Notes: a model not told the origin generated them from the sequence alone. A stretch of DNA of 64,000 nucleotides from Halobacteriovoraceae bacterium (GCA_020635135.1 JACKAJ010000015.1:930001-994000); one strand, 5' to 3'. Positions 16,890-26,645 are shown, numbered from the stretch's first letter. Numbers and translations: made by a program.

Positions 16890-17965
16890 GGGATCTCCTT
16901 GTAACACCTAAATTTAGCAGGAATTTTTGAAAATTTCCCTGGGATCTCTTCTCTCATTTTTCCAGATTGAGAATCTTGAAATGTATAATGTGAAAGTGAA
17001 AATCCAAGACCATCCCACTTAAAACGCGTTCCCAATCTTTGCCAGTAACTATTTCTTGCGAAGTATTGGCTGGAGCTATTGGCATTATATTCATTGCCTT
17101 CTCCAGTAGCAACAACTTCAATATCGCCTCCAAAAACTTGAAAAACTCCCATCCAAGAAACACTATCTGTTGAGAATTTTTTAAGTTTATCAAACTCTAA
17201 ACATTCTCGAACAAAACTGCGTTGACAAAAACTCCTTTGAATTGGGTCATCTTCGAGGGCCTCTTCCGTAATAAAAGGATCTTCTTCTCGATACCCCCAA
17301 GGAAAACGTGTGTAAAGAATTGAAGAATCTTCTTCGGGATTGCGATAAAACGTCATGGCATCAAATATTTTATCTGTTAAAAGTTTTTTGCCTTGATCAG
17401 CACAATATTTTTTCATCGCTTTTAAAGTTGTCGCATTTGAATTTTCAACTAAAAATTTATCGATAAAAATATTTTTATCGTTTTTCCATATTTTTTCTTG
17501 ACCATGGCCATAAAGACCTTTGGGAAGATAAGTTTCATGACAATTTTTTTGAAATTCCAGGTTAATAATTTTTTCTTCATAATCAGGAAATGAAAGTGCA
17601 ACAACAATGGCATTTTGTTTTTCTTCAAAACTGTGAAGAACTGTGAAACTTTGTTTTTGAAGAAAACATTGAAAAAGCTGAGGCGCACATTTCAAAGCTT
17701 CACGTGTTGCCAATTCGCCATCCCATTGAAAGCCTTCGCAATTAATTTTATTTCCCAAAAACCCTGGGTAATCTCCAGTTCTCCAAAAATGATTGAGTTT
17801 TTTTATCAAAGCTATAAACTGCGTGGGATTTTCAGATAATTTCTTGGTCCTATAGATGTTCTGTAAATCTTTGTTTTGATTTAATTTCAAAAAATAATAT
17901 ACTGTGGCTATCAAGGTTAAAGACATCGTTAGGAAAGTCAAAAACCTTACAAATGTTTTGCTCAA
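16886..17965 (-). CDS. Membrane-anchored FGE/SUMF1-like protein (degenerate)
   Basis: One N-terminal transmembrane segment (about 8-27) anchors a periplasmic domain of about 330 residues. The second half resembles the formylglycine-generating-enzyme fold: IFIDKFLVENSNATTLKAM, then KKYCADQGKKLLTDKIFDAMTF, FPWGY, SVSWMGVFQVFGGDIEVVA and a final FRCYKEIP. In FGE relatives these correspond to the IDKYEVTN, GK.LPTEAEWE, G.VWEW and GFR blocks. Catalytic cysteines of true FGE are not evident, so a binding or structural role is more likely. It is coupled to the next gene by a 4-bp overlap and divergent from prkA. Confidence 0.6.
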   Translation of the reverse strand: MSKTFVRFLTFLTMSLTLIATVYYFLKLNQNKDLQNIYRTKKLSENPTQFIALIKKLNHFWRTGDYPGFLGNKINCEGFQWDGELATREALKCAPQLFQCFLQKQSFTVLHSFEEKQNAIVVALSFPDYEEKIINLEFQKNCHETYLPKGLYGHGQEKIWKNDKNIFIDKFLVENSNATTLKAMKKYCADQGKKLLTDKIFDAMTFYRNPEEDSSILYTRFPWGYREEDPFITEEALEDDPIQRSFCQRSFVRECLEFDKLKKFSTDSVSWMGVFQVFGGDIEVVATGEGNEYNANSSSQYFARNSYWQRLGTRFKWDGLGFSLSHYTFQDSQSGKMREEIPGKFSKIPAKFRCYKEIP

Positions 17966-18036
17966 GAATAATGCTCCGTATTACGTTGCGCTCTTTTCAA
18001 TAGTATAATGAGTTATTAACCGTACCACGAGAAAAA

Positions 18037-20217
18037 GTGTCAAAAAAAATGGACTGGATAAAAGAAATAAAAAAAGAAAACCTCCGCGACCACATCCTCT
18101 CACTCGAAGAGTATATGAATCTTACTCAAAAGCATCCTCGTCGCGAATGCCGTTCTACGAGTCTCTACTTTCGAGACATGTTTGAATACTATGGGCAAGA
18201 GGAAGAAAATGGTTTTAAGCTTTTTAAAAAAAGCGCTCCCAATTATCCACCACTTCAAGGCCAAGAAAAAACTCAAAATGAAATTTATAAAAATATTTCA
18301 AACTTTGTAGAAGAAGGGTTTAATAATAAATTTATTTTGCTCGTCGGTCCAAACGGATCCTCTAAAACAAGTATTATCAAAAAAATTATGATGGCCGCCG
18401 AAGAATATTCCAAAATGGACGAAGGCGCGCTTTATACTTTCAGTTGGATTTTTCCAATAGATAACTACTTGAAAGGAACTGTGGGTTTAAATACTGAAAT
18501 TAAATCAAAAACTCTCGATACCTATGCTTATATTGATGATAAGGATATTAGTGCTATCCTCAGCTCTGATCTTAAAGACCATCCGCTTCTTCTCATCCCT
18601 ATTGAACAACGAAAAAAACTTATTGATGAATCTTTTAGTGATTCTCCCGATATTCTTGAATCTCTTCAAAAATCTTATCTCTACAATGGAGAACTCTCCA
18701 AAAGAAATAAAATGATTTTTGAAGCCCTTCTGAAAAATTATCAAGGTAATTATTTGGAAGTCTATAAACACATCCGAGTTGAGCGTTTTTTCATTGATCG
18801 CCAACTTTCTTCGAGTGCAGTGACCATTGAGCCTCAACTTCACGTCGATGCTAAACTTCAACAAATTACCATGGATCGTAGGCTCGCTTCTCTACCTCCG
18901 AGCCTTCAATCTCTCAATCTTTTTAGCCTCTCTGGTGAAGCCGTGATGGCGAACAGAGGTATTCTCGAATATTCTGATCTTTTAAAACGCCCCATTGATG
19001 CTTTTAAATACTTGCTAACCACTATGGAAAATAAGTCCATCAACCTTGGTGGAGTTGTGAGTGAACTTGATATTTTCTTTATTGGAACTTCCAATGAAGT
19101 TCACTTTAATGCCTTTAAACAACATCCCGATTTTAATTCCTTCAAAGGTCGTTTTAACTTTATCAAAGTTCCTTATCTTCTCGATTACAAAAAAGAAGTT
19201 AAAATTTATGAAGAACAAATACACAATCTCAAAGATCGTTGTCATTTTGAAAATCACAGTATCGGGGCCCTTTGTTTGTGGTCAATTATGACTCGAATTA
19301 GAAAACCCCAAATTCAAAACTATCCCGATAAAAAACTCGCTGCACTCGTAGGCAGACTCAATCCTATCGATAAAGCATTCTTAATTGCTCACAACCAGGC
19401 ACCGGAAAGTTTTACTCTCAAAGAGAAGCAAACTCTTTTATCCAATAAGAGCTCGATTCTTAGAGAATTTGAAAACGATAATATGTACGAAGGAAAGTTT
19501 GGTATTTCTCCAAGAGAGATCAAGCAAATTATTTACGATCTAACATCTAAAAATGTGCTAGTTACTTTTATTGATGTCTTGGATTACCTTCAAGAATTTG
19601 TTAATAGAAAATCAGAATTTGATTTTCTTAATATCGCTCCTCAGGGTGAGTACCACCACACTGAAAAATTTATTCAAAGTGTGGAAGAATACTACTTGTC
19701 TTTATTTGATTCAGAACTAAGAGACTGTCTTGGGCTTGTGGATGAACGCAGTTATGAAGACTATATTTCCAAATATGTCTATCAAGTTACAGCACTTATC
19801 CAAGGTGAAAAAATTAAAAATTCCGTCACCGGTAAATATGAAACAAGTGATCAGTTTTTTATTAAAGAGTTTGAAAATAATATTCAACTCAAAGACAAGC
19901 CGGATGAGTATCGTTCACATATCATTTCCAGGCTCGGGGCTTATTCCATCGATAATCCAGGTAAAAAACTTGTCATGACTGAAGTTTTTCCAGATATTGT
20001 AAAATCACTTAAAGAATCTTTTCGAGAAGAACAAAAGAAAGTCATTAATTCCATTGGTAAAAGCTTGGTCTACTACCTTTCTGATGATAAACAACCTCTC
20101 AACCAGGAAACAAAAAGACAAATAGACGAAATCCTCGATAATCTCATGAAAAAGTATCAATATACTAAAGAAGGGGCCATTTCAGTCTTAAAATACCTTA
20201 TCAAAAAGAAATATTAG
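18037..20217 (+). CDS. prkA: PrkA-type serine protein kinase / AAA ATPase
   Basis: 726 residues, versus about 640 for typical PrkA/YeaG. The N-terminal AAA domain has Walker A GPNGSSKTSI near 105. Next come EYSDLLKRPIDAFKYLLTTMENKSINLGGVV and LDIFFIGTSNEVHFNAF (about 310-360), typical of PrkA. The C-terminal half corresponds to the PrkA kinase-like domain. The start is GTG 18037 with a weak GAG ribosome site. The usual partners yeaH (DUF444) and spoVR/ycgB are not adjacent; an RluA gene follows after 18 bp. PrkA proteins act in stress and sporulation signalling, and their biochemical activity is debated. Confidence 0.88.
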   Translation: MSKKMDWIKEIKKENLRDHILSLEEYMNLTQKHPRRECRSTSLYFRDMFEYYGQEEENGFKLFKKSAPNYPPLQGQEKTQNEIYKNISNFVEEGFNNKFILLVGPNGSSKTSIIKKIMMAAEEYSKMDEGALYTFSWIFPIDNYLKGTVGLNTEIKSKTLDTYAYIDDKDISAILSSDLKDHPLLLIPIEQRKKLIDESFSDSPDILESLQKSYLYNGELSKRNKMIFEALLKNYQGNYLEVYKHIRVERFFIDRQLSSSAVTIEPQLHVDAKLQQITMDRRLASLPPSLQSLNLFSLSGEAVMANRGILEYSDLLKRPIDAFKYLLTTMENKSINLGGVVSELDIFFIGTSNEVHFNAFKQHPDFNSFKGRFNFIKVPYLLDYKKEVKIYEEQIHNLKDRCHFENHSIGALCLWSIMTRIRKPQIQNYPDKKLAALVGRLNPIDKAFLIAHNQAPESFTLKEKQTLLSNKSSILREFENDNMYEGKFGISPREIKQIIYDLTSKNVLVTFIDVLDYLQEFVNRKSEFDFLNIAPQGEYHHTEKFIQSVEEYYLSLFDSELRDCLGLVDERSYEDYISKYVYQVTALIQGEKIKNSVTGKYETSDQFFIKEFENNIQLKDKPDEYRSHIISRLGAYSIDNPGKKLVMTEVFPDIVKSLKESFREEQKKVINSIGKSLVYYLSDDKQPLNQETKRQIDEILDNLMKKYQYTKEGAISVLKYLIKKKY

Positions 20218-20235
20218 CGCTATGATCGCCCGGCC

Positions 20236-21312
20236 ATGAGCCAAAAGACCAAATCATTCACCCCTGATGAATACTGTGTAACCTATACAGTCAACTCTAT
20301 CGACAATAACAAAAGGCTCGATCAGTATCTGATGCATCACTTTGCTTCATTTTCGCGGGAACAAATAAAAAGAAAAATCCTCGCCGGCGATATTCAGATA
20401 CAAGGAAGATCAGCAAATTTAAAACCCTCTTCGAAAATTAAAGAAAACGAAATTGTCATCATCCGAACTCAAAGAGGAGATCTCGAAAATGAGTTGTGGG
20501 ATGGTAAAGAAATCGAGCTCGAAAGTGAAATTGAAACGCTCTATGAAAATGATGATATTATTGCCATTAACAAACCACCTTTTATGGCCACTCATCCGAC
20601 AGGCAAACATTTATTTTACTGTGCCACCGTTTACTTGGAATACTTGAAGCAAAGCCCCATCTATTCTATTCATCGCCTCGATAGAGAAACTTCCGGAGTT
20701 TTACTTCTCTCTAAAACAGTTGAAGCCTCTCGCTATTTCACTGAAAAATTTGAAAATAAACAAGTTCGAAAAGCTTATTTTTTTATCGCCCATAAAAAAC
20801 AAAATGTTCAATTTCCTTTTACAGCCAGTGAAAGGCTAGGAACTAAAAAGGGATTTATTCCTGAACTCTACGCTCACTGTTTTCCCGAAGACTCTCGCCT
20901 AGGAAAAGCTTCAAAGACTCACTTTCACAAGCTCTACAGTGACGACAACTATGTTCTTGGATTGGCCTTTCCCATCACTGGGCGCCAACACCAAATCCGG
21001 TCTCATGCAGCATTTCACGCTCTCCCCCTCCTTGGCGATAAACTTTACAATGGAGATCCCCAAGTTTTCACTCGTTTCAAAGACCACTTAGCGACAGCGG
21101 AAGATTATCAAAAAATGCAAATTCCTCGGCATGCGCTCCATTCAATGGCCATTGATATCGAAGGCTTAGAAGAAATTCTTTTTGCCCCGCTAACCACAGA
21201 TCTCCGTGAATGGATTGATCTCAATCTTAACATTCCAATTAAGACTCTCTTGGATAATGCCCGAGAAGTGATTACAGAACGTTTTAACAAAGATATAACA
21301 TCCAATACTTGA
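20236..21312 (+). CDS. RluA-family 23S/tRNA pseudouridine synthase
   Basis: Isomerises uridine in RNA. An S4-like RNA-binding domain (about 17-75, RLDQYLMHHFASFSREQIKRKI) precedes the synthase domain. The catalytic motif is HRLDRETSGVLLLSK (Asp near 154), and the later block is GRQHQIRSHAAFHALPLLGDKLY. Length 358 aa suits RluA/RluC/RluD relatives; the exact target base cannot be told from sequence. Preceded closely by prkA and followed by an overlapping or adjacent phosphoesterase gene. Confidence 0.92.
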   Translation: MSQKTKSFTPDEYCVTYTVNSIDNNKRLDQYLMHHFASFSREQIKRKILAGDIQIQGRSANLKPSSKIKENEIVIIRTQRGDLENELWDGKEIELESEIETLYENDDIIAINKPPFMATHPTGKHLFYCATVYLEYLKQSPIYSIHRLDRETSGVLLLSKTVEASRYFTEKFENKQVRKAYFFIAHKKQNVQFPFTASERLGTKKGFIPELYAHCFPEDSRLGKASKTHFHKLYSDDNYVLGLAFPITGRQHQIRSHAAFHALPLLGDKLYNGDPQVFTRFKDHLATAEDYQKMQIPRHALHSMAIDIEGLEEILFAPLTTDLREWIDLNLNIPIKTLLDNAREVITERFNKDITSNT

Positions 21313-21344
21313 AACTTGAGCTCCCTCTCTTTAGGATAGAGAGT

Positions 21345-22502
21345 ATGAGGCTAATATTTTTCTCCGTAGCAACCATTATTTTAAGTCTTGTGTGGCTTTA
21401 CTCTCGCCGGACTATTCTTCATCATTTTTTGGTTCCCTTGCGATTGAGTAAAAAAATCGTCATTGGACTTGATCTCTTTCTACTTTTTACAGTTTTTCTT
21501 ATCTACCTCTGGGGTAATACTAATTTTCTGCCCTATTCATATACTTCCGTCATCATGAATATTAGTTACTTCTTTTTAGGCATGCTGTGGTTTGTAGTCC
21601 TCATAGGAGGTTCGATTGATGCCTATGAATATTTTATTGAAAAAAAATCTCAAGAATCAGATGAAGATTTTGATCCCAGTCGTAGATTATTTTTAAAAAG
21701 AAATTTTGCCCTCACCGGTGTTAGTCTCTTTGCAACTCTTGGTGGGGTTGGGGCTTACCAAGCTTACCACCCCAATATCAAAAAAGTATCTATTCGCCTT
21801 TCTGAAAAATACCCGAATCTTAAAGGCTTGAAGATCACTCAAATATCAGATCTTCATATTGGCCCCGTGCTTGGAATCAACTATGTTAAATTCGTCGTTG
21901 AAGAAGCTAATAAACTTGACTCCGATCTTATTGTTGTGACTGGTGATCTGATGGATGGCACCCCTGAAGCAATTGGAAACATGCTCGATCCTCTTATAAA
22001 TCTTCAATCCCGTCTAGGAACATACTATGTGACGGGCAATCATGAATACTATTGGGATGCTCCTCGATGGATAGAGCAAGTAAAGAAACTTAATTTTAAT
22101 GTTCTCATTAACGAAAGTATTCTTCTTGATTATAAAAATGAAAAATTCATCTTGGCCGGGGTTCCCGATACAATATCTTCGCAATTTACCGATCACCACT
22201 GCGACCCAGGAAAGGCCATTGAAAACCAAAAAGATAAAAACCTTTGTAAAATCCTTTTAGGTCATCGTCCAAAAATTTGTTTTGATGCCGAAAAATATAA
22301 TTATGATTTTTTTCTTTGTGGCCACACTCATGGAGGTCAAGGATTCCCATGGAATTATATTACTTATTTTGTTCAGCCTTATCTCAACGGACTCTATAAC
22401 CATAAAGGAATGTGGCTCTACGTAAATCCTGGAACAGGTTTTTGGGGTCCCCCGAATCGTCTTGGAGTCTCAGGTGAAATTACACAATTTACAATTGTTT
22501 AA
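21345..22502 (+). CDS. Membrane-anchored metallophosphoesterase (YkuE-like)
   Basis: Calcineurin-like phosphoesterase with three to four N-terminal membrane helices (about 1-120). The cytoplasmic or periplasmic catalytic domain has all metal motifs: QISDLHIG, TGDLMDG, GNHEYYWD, LLGHRP and CGHTHGGQ. A basic region before the domain (RRLFLKRNFAL) resembles a Tat-like or stop-transfer motif. I prefer ATG 21345 (MRLIFFSVAT) with AGGA 8 bases upstream. A TTG at 21309 overlapping the RluA stop (TTGA) is the alternative. YkuE relatives are thought to act on lipid phosphates or cell-wall precursors. The 3' end overlaps the convergent gene by 14 bp. Confidence 0.87.
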   Translation: MRLIFFSVATIILSLVWLYSRRTILHHFLVPLRLSKKIVIGLDLFLLFTVFLIYLWGNTNFLPYSYTSVIMNISYFFLGMLWFVVLIGGSIDAYEYFIEKKSQESDEDFDPSRRLFLKRNFALTGVSLFATLGGVGAYQAYHPNIKKVSIRLSEKYPNLKGLKITQISDLHIGPVLGINYVKFVVEEANKLDSDLIVVTGDLMDGTPEAIGNMLDPLINLQSRLGTYYVTGNHEYYWDAPRWIEQVKKLNFNVLINESILLDYKNEKFILAGVPDTISSQFTDHHCDPGKAIENQKDKNLCKILLGHRPKICFDAEKYNYDFFLCGHTHGGQGFPWNYITYFVQPYLNGLYNHKGMWLYVNPGTGFWGPPNRLGVSGEITQFTIV

Positions 22503-23517
22503 AAGAGAGATTCTTAAATACTGTTTTTAATTCGCTATCAAATAAACCATTCAAGGCCTTTAACTCCTCATAGGGTTTTTCAAGGTTTAAAACTTTCCCG
22601 AAAGCAAGCTCTGTTTCATAACCTTTATCTTTGAGTTCTATAATTTTTTTTCTAAGCCCATCTCCTAATATTTTGAGCAAACGCCCCTCGATGAGAAAAT
22701 GTTGATTGGCATCCTGTTTGAAAACACTTTGATTTTGACAAAAAACTTCAATGGGGAGATTGTCGATCTCAAACTTGACCAGAACAAAGTTATCTCCCAT
22801 TTTGATACTGTAATTTTTCTGGTTACTAAAAGCATTTTCCATTTCACTATAAAAATCTTTTAAATTTTTTGTTTCGCAAAGGATATCAAGATCAGAGTTT
22901 TCATTTCCTATTCCAAGAGGAAGTGTTCCTGAAAGACAAGGATTATAGGGAGCTAGAGCTCCTATTTCATTGAGGACTTTTAAGATGAGAGGATGTTCTT
23001 CTATATTGATTATATGCTCAAGAGATTTTTGATGAAACTTTACTTGATAATCAGGCTGCTTAAAACTTATTTCTCGATTAAAACTTTTGTCTAATCCTTT
23101 GGTCTCAAAAGTAATATTTTTATTATCACTCATCAACTGTTCAAAGCTCTCATCGATCACCACTTCAAAGTGCTCGAAACCTTCAGCATATAAAATTCCC
23201 GGCTTAGGTTCTGGAAGCTCTATAAGATCAACGATGTAGTGTTTATAATGGATTGGCTCAGAAAGTTTGTAAGTGGCGATTAGACGATCATTGACCTGAG
23301 CCTCTGTTAAGAGTTGAGCTTCTTCGTTTAAAAAATTTTTCATTTCCTTATAGCGATCAAGATTTTCAACTCGATAGCAAAGGTGATCAATCTCCCAATT
23401 TTTGAGATCGAGATTTTGAAGTTTTATTTTCTCTAAGGTTGTCCCCAAAAACAGTTTGGCATAGGCAATAAAATCAGGAAATGTTGCTATTTTCTCTTTC
23501 ATGGGTTCCAACCTCAT
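22489..23517 (-). CDS. YecM-like VOC domain fused to DUF4269 nucleotidyltransferase-like domain
   Basis: Residues about 1-175 match YecM, a metal-binding vicinal-oxygen-chelate fold: WEIDHLCYRVENLDRYKEM, LLTEAQVNDRLIATYKL, IVDLIELPEPKPG and EGFEHFEVVID. Residues about 180-342 match DUF4269, a nucleotidyltransferase-like family: PCLSGTLPLGIGNENSDLDILCE, IEVFCQNQSVFKQDANQHFLIEGRLL and KDKGYETELAFGKVLNL. The G(S/T)-x-DxD catalytic pattern (SDLDI) is intact. Both parts are normally separate proteins. Continuous reading frame, start ATG 23517. Function unknown; a small-molecule nucleotidyl transfer is only inferred from the fold. Confidence 0.75.
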   Translation of the reverse strand: MRLEPMKEKIATFPDFIAYAKLFLGTTLEKIKLQNLDLKNWEIDHLCYRVENLDRYKEMKNFLNEEAQLLTEAQVNDRLIATYKLSEPIHYKHYIVDLIELPEPKPGILYAEGFEHFEVVIDESFEQLMSDNKNITFETKGLDKSFNREISFKQPDYQVKFHQKSLEHIINIEEHPLILKVLNEIGALAPYNPCLSGTLPLGIGNENSDLDILCETKNLKDFYSEMENAFSNQKNYSIKMGDNFVLVKFEIDNLPIEVFCQNQSVFKQDANQHFLIEGRLLKILGDGLRKKIIELKDKGYETELAFGKVLNLEKPYEELKALNGLFDSELKTVFKNLSFKQL

Positions 23518-23710
23518 CTCAAAAACCTTAAAGTCTTAATATGTACTGAAGTAGTATTTTATACATTATTGAGCCTGTTCACAATGGGAGGCAACCTCCT
23601 AACCCACTGAAATTCCTAATTTTAGAGACATTTAACAATCTTAACCTAAATCATCTTGTCGAACTAATCTTTTATCGCTAGATAACAAGGAAATTATAAG
23701 GAGAAAAAAC

Positions 23711-24529
23711 ATGAAAAAAACATTACTAATTTTAGTGCTTTTCTCAACTCAATTATTAGCCCAAAACCAAACAACGAACAACGGAGTTGAGAAACTTTTA
23801 ATCCACACCTACGAAGGGAACAGTGAACTTCCAGATGCTCGTAACCTCTACTTCAGAATCGACGAAGAAACAGGAAAAGCTTTTGTTTCTGCAAAAGACA
23901 TTTACTTTGAAGATGAAGGTCGTAACGAAGAAATTTTGAGAAATCTAATTGACGACAAAATTGCAATCGATTCAAGCAATCGAATTTTATATGTTTCAAA
24001 TAAAACTGATAAGAAAATTCCTTGTGCCTACCAAAAACAAACTTATACTTTTAACTTTTTGAAAATGAAAAGTGTTGAAAGCGGATACTTCTTTAAGAAT
24101 ATTAGCGAAAATTGCTACTTAGAAACTGAAAAAGTTTTTACTGAGACGGACCTTGGAAAACACATCTCAAGAACGATGCAAGTTAATCTCTACCTTGTCG
24201 TTGTTACAGACAAGAACCAGCAAATTGCAAAACCAAAAAACAATTGTGAAATAGCAGTCACGTCAAGAGGTCCCTACTGTGGATCGATTTCTGGAACTGA
24301 AATTTTCAAATTTGCTTATGCTGCTCAGGACTTAGTTGCCTGTCGCAAAGAAGCTCAGACGACATACTTATTGAGTGAAGGCAGTTACCTAAAAAATGGG
24401 GGGCGTATTTGTGGTGACGTTAAAAAAGTAAAATTTACGTTCACCGATTCAAAGACTAAGCAAACAACAAATGCGACTTATAAAAAAGAAAGAGAGACTA
24501 ATCCCTATATCGACCTAAGAAATTTTTAA
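23711..24529 (+). CDS. Secreted protein of unknown function, 272 aa
   Basis: A classical signal peptide MKKTLLILVLFSTQLLAQ leads a periplasmic or secreted product with six or more cysteines (IPCAYQ, NCYLETE, NNCEIAV, PYCGSISG, VACRKEA, RICGDVKK) that could pair as disulfides. The order suggests small beta modules, with SRGPYCGSISG and GGRICGDVKKVKF in the second half. No domain recognised. AAGGAG precedes the ATG by 10 bases. A hairpin without a T run follows at 24544-24572. Confidence 0.75.
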   Translation: MKKTLLILVLFSTQLLAQNQTTNNGVEKLLIHTYEGNSELPDARNLYFRIDEETGKAFVSAKDIYFEDEGRNEEILRNLIDDKIAIDSSNRILYVSNKTDKKIPCAYQKQTYTFNFLKMKSVESGYFFKNISENCYLETEKVFTETDLGKHISRTMQVNLYLVVVTDKNQQIAKPKNNCEIAVTSRGPYCGSISGTEIFKFAYAAQDLVACRKEAQTTYLLSEGSYLKNGGRICGDVKKVKFTFTDSKTKQTTNATYKKERETNPYIDLRNF

Positions 24530-24543
24530 TTCTCAATAAATCA

Positions 24544-24572
24544 AGAGAAGAGCAGGTCAATGGCTCTTCTCT
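24544..24572 (+). terminator. Strong hairpin, possible terminator
   Basis: AGAGAAGAGC (24544-24553) pairs perfectly with GCTCTTCTCT (24563-24572) 12 bp after the preceding stop codon. The T run expected of an intrinsic terminator is missing (ATAAAAATT follows), so it may instead protect a 3' end. Confidence 0.5.
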
Positions 24573-24663
24573 ATAAAAATTACTCAGTTTCTCACTTTAA
24601 TTGATCCGAATCCCTTTAAAAGTCTATAATTAAAAAAACTTCGCACTGACAAGAAATAACCCA

Positions 24664-25392
24664 ATGAAAAAAAGTATTTTAATAATTCTGTTAACGTTTT
24701 CAAGTGTCCTCAGCGCTCGTGACAATTTTAACTTTTCTTTCAAACTTGGTTTTCCAAGTTCTTATGGTGTTAAAGTCCCAAATCCCAATTTGAATAATCC
24801 TATTAGTGATGTCGGGCTATCAGGTTATTCCTCAGGAAATCCTTATGGTGGAGCCATGAGTATAGGAATGGAATTTTTAGGTAATCAAGTTCTTTCACTT
24901 TTTACAGCTCTTAATTTCGACTATCAAAAAACCACATCGGGATCTCCTGGAAAAAACCACGTTGTAACCAGCAAAGGCAATCCTACTACTTATTATCAAA
25001 CGAAAACACGGCTCATCGATAATACAGCCGAATTGGGAATCAATGTTAACTTTCATCAAACAGATTTTCTCATTCAGCCTTATATTTCAGCCGAATTGGG
25101 AAATTTGAGTCGCTTCGATCGCATTTCACTTAAAACGGAAGATAAATCACAATTTGGGAGAGAATCGGAAACAAGTTTTGATCTCACAAAAATCAATCTT
25201 GGTATTCGATTTATCGGAAGCCTTGGCTATTTCTCAGATTTCAAGATATCTCAAACTTCTTTAAGTCAAACCCATCAAAAAAATTCTTATCAAATCAATG
25301 CATCTTATGTCGATGACCACAATCAATACTACAACACGGATGAGTACACTTCTTACTACACTGTCTATTTAGGATTAGGATTGTTTTTTTGA
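24664..25392 (+). CDS. Probable outer-membrane beta-barrel protein
   Basis: Signal peptide MKKSILIILLTFSSVLSA, then 220 residues of alternating polar and hydrophobic stretches: NFNFSFKLGFPSSYGV, SLFTALNFDYQK, TAELGINVNF, LIQPYISAELGNLSRF, INLGIRFIGSLGYF. It ends YTVYLGLGLFF with the terminal Phe typical of barrels. About eight strands can be counted. No named family recognised. The ATG is preceded only weakly by a ribosome site. It is convergent with the next lipoprotein gene, with a hairpin AGTTTGTG/CACAAACT at 25394-25429 between them. Confidence 0.7.
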   Translation: MKKSILIILLTFSSVLSARDNFNFSFKLGFPSSYGVKVPNPNLNNPISDVGLSGYSSGNPYGGAMSIGMEFLGNQVLSLFTALNFDYQKTTSGSPGKNHVVTSKGNPTTYYQTKTRLIDNTAELGINVNFHQTDFLIQPYISAELGNLSRFDRISLKTEDKSQFGRESETSFDLTKINLGIRFIGSLGYFSDFKISQTSLSQTHQKNSYQINASYVDDHNQYYNTDEYTSYYTVYLGLGLFF

Positions 25393-25442
25393 AAGTTTGT
25401 GAGCAACTTATTCAAGCTACCCACAAACTCTTGAGAGAAAAA

Positions 25443-26645
25443 TTAATTAAACATATCTGTTTCGTCAGTGAACCCTACTGAAGTTGTTTCACTAATCGTA
25501 TAAATATCTGAACGTGAAGAGTTTCCGTCATAAAGACCTTGAGCGACGTTGGTAAAAGGCGTATCCACATCTGTCCCAGTCACTGTACAAGCTAAACTGT
25601 TATCTGTATCCACGTCCATAGTATCGGGGTTAATACAAGCTTGATAAGTGTCATCGGCAATCGTGTTACCAATTGTTTTAACACTAAAAGCAACTGTTCC
25701 CCCTGCTGTTGGCTTCCCTACTGCCGTAAAAGCAATTCCAGCTAAGTTCGCAGAAGTCCCATCTTGATCTCCTCCATAATATCCAAAAACGTAAGCCTTA
25801 TCAGCATTTTCATCGAGATACCCACGATAGACTTCAAACCCTCCTGGAAAATTACTGAAAGCTTGTGAAATATAAAAGAAACGTGATTTTCCATTAGCGA
25901 TGTCATAAGAGAAGACCGATTGACTAGCCTGATCGCGACCATCACAGTTTTGATCTTCGGCAGTTGCAACATTGACAAAGGAATCGTTAATTCTTGCATA
26001 AAATTTAAATGGACAAGCTTCTGATCCCGGAAGTTCAATACTCAATAAGCGATCGTAAAGAGTTGTGTCGGTTGTCGCTGTCGATGTAATCGTGACTTCC
26101 ATATCGGATGTGATACTGTCATCCCCACAGTCAGAGGCAATCGCTGGAGTGATTGTTACTGTTTGAGTTCCAACGCTAGGAAGGTTTGTGCTATCAACTT
26201 CACCATTTGCCCCTCCCAGAAAGCAAAAGACATCCAACGCATTTGATATACGTCCTACAAAAGTGACTTTGGCTCCATTACTATTAGTGAAATTAGGGTT
26301 GAATTCATCCATCATCCATTCTTTTAAAGTATAATTTCCGTCATTATAAAGATCGGTAACTCCGTTTGAAGTTGTCCAAACTGAACTCATGCCACTCACA
26401 AAATAATCTTTTTGAACTCTAGTTCTGGAAAGACTGTAGAGTGCGGTGAGTGCATTGGCGTCAACAAGATCTGCCGTTGCATCCAGTTTTGAGTTAATTG
26501 TGGTCACAGCCTGTGAAACTTCTGAAGTTTCAGAAGTTGCCCCACCTCCACCACCTTGGTTATCTCCTCCAGAGCCATCTCCGCAAGAATAAAATTGTAA
26601 AGAAAGCATGAGAATACAAAAGATTTTGAACCTATTCTTAAGCAT
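25443..26645 (-). CDS. Lipoprotein, CGDGSGGDNQG family, 400 aa
   Basis: Lipobox QFYSC with Cys at residue 21, followed by CGDGSGGDNQGGGGG, a glycine linker. The same residues after the lipid Cys occur in the lipoprotein at 41516-42961, so the two are paralogues or share an anchor module. The mature part is Thr/Ser/Asp-rich with beta-strand character. Its cysteines are widely spaced (FCFLGG, DCGDDS, EACPFKFYARIND, QNCDGRD, QACINPD, SLACTVTG). Probably surface-exposed. Function unknown. Confidence 0.75.
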   Translation of the reverse strand: MLKNRFKIFCILMLSLQFYSCGDGSGGDNQGGGGGATSETSEVSQAVTTINSKLDATADLVDANALTALYSLSRTRVQKDYFVSGMSSVWTTSNGVTDLYNDGNYTLKEWMMDEFNPNFTNSNGAKVTFVGRISNALDVFCFLGGANGEVDSTNLPSVGTQTVTITPAIASDCGDDSITSDMEVTITSTATTDTTLYDRLLSIELPGSEACPFKFYARINDSFVNVATAEDQNCDGRDQASQSVFSYDIANGKSRFFYISQAFSNFPGGFEVYRGYLDENADKAYVFGYYGGDQDGTSANLAGIAFTAVGKPTAGGTVAFSVKTIGNTIADDTYQACINPDTMDVDTDNSLACTVTGTDVDTPFTNVAQGLYDGNSSRSDIYTISETTSVGFTDETDMFN

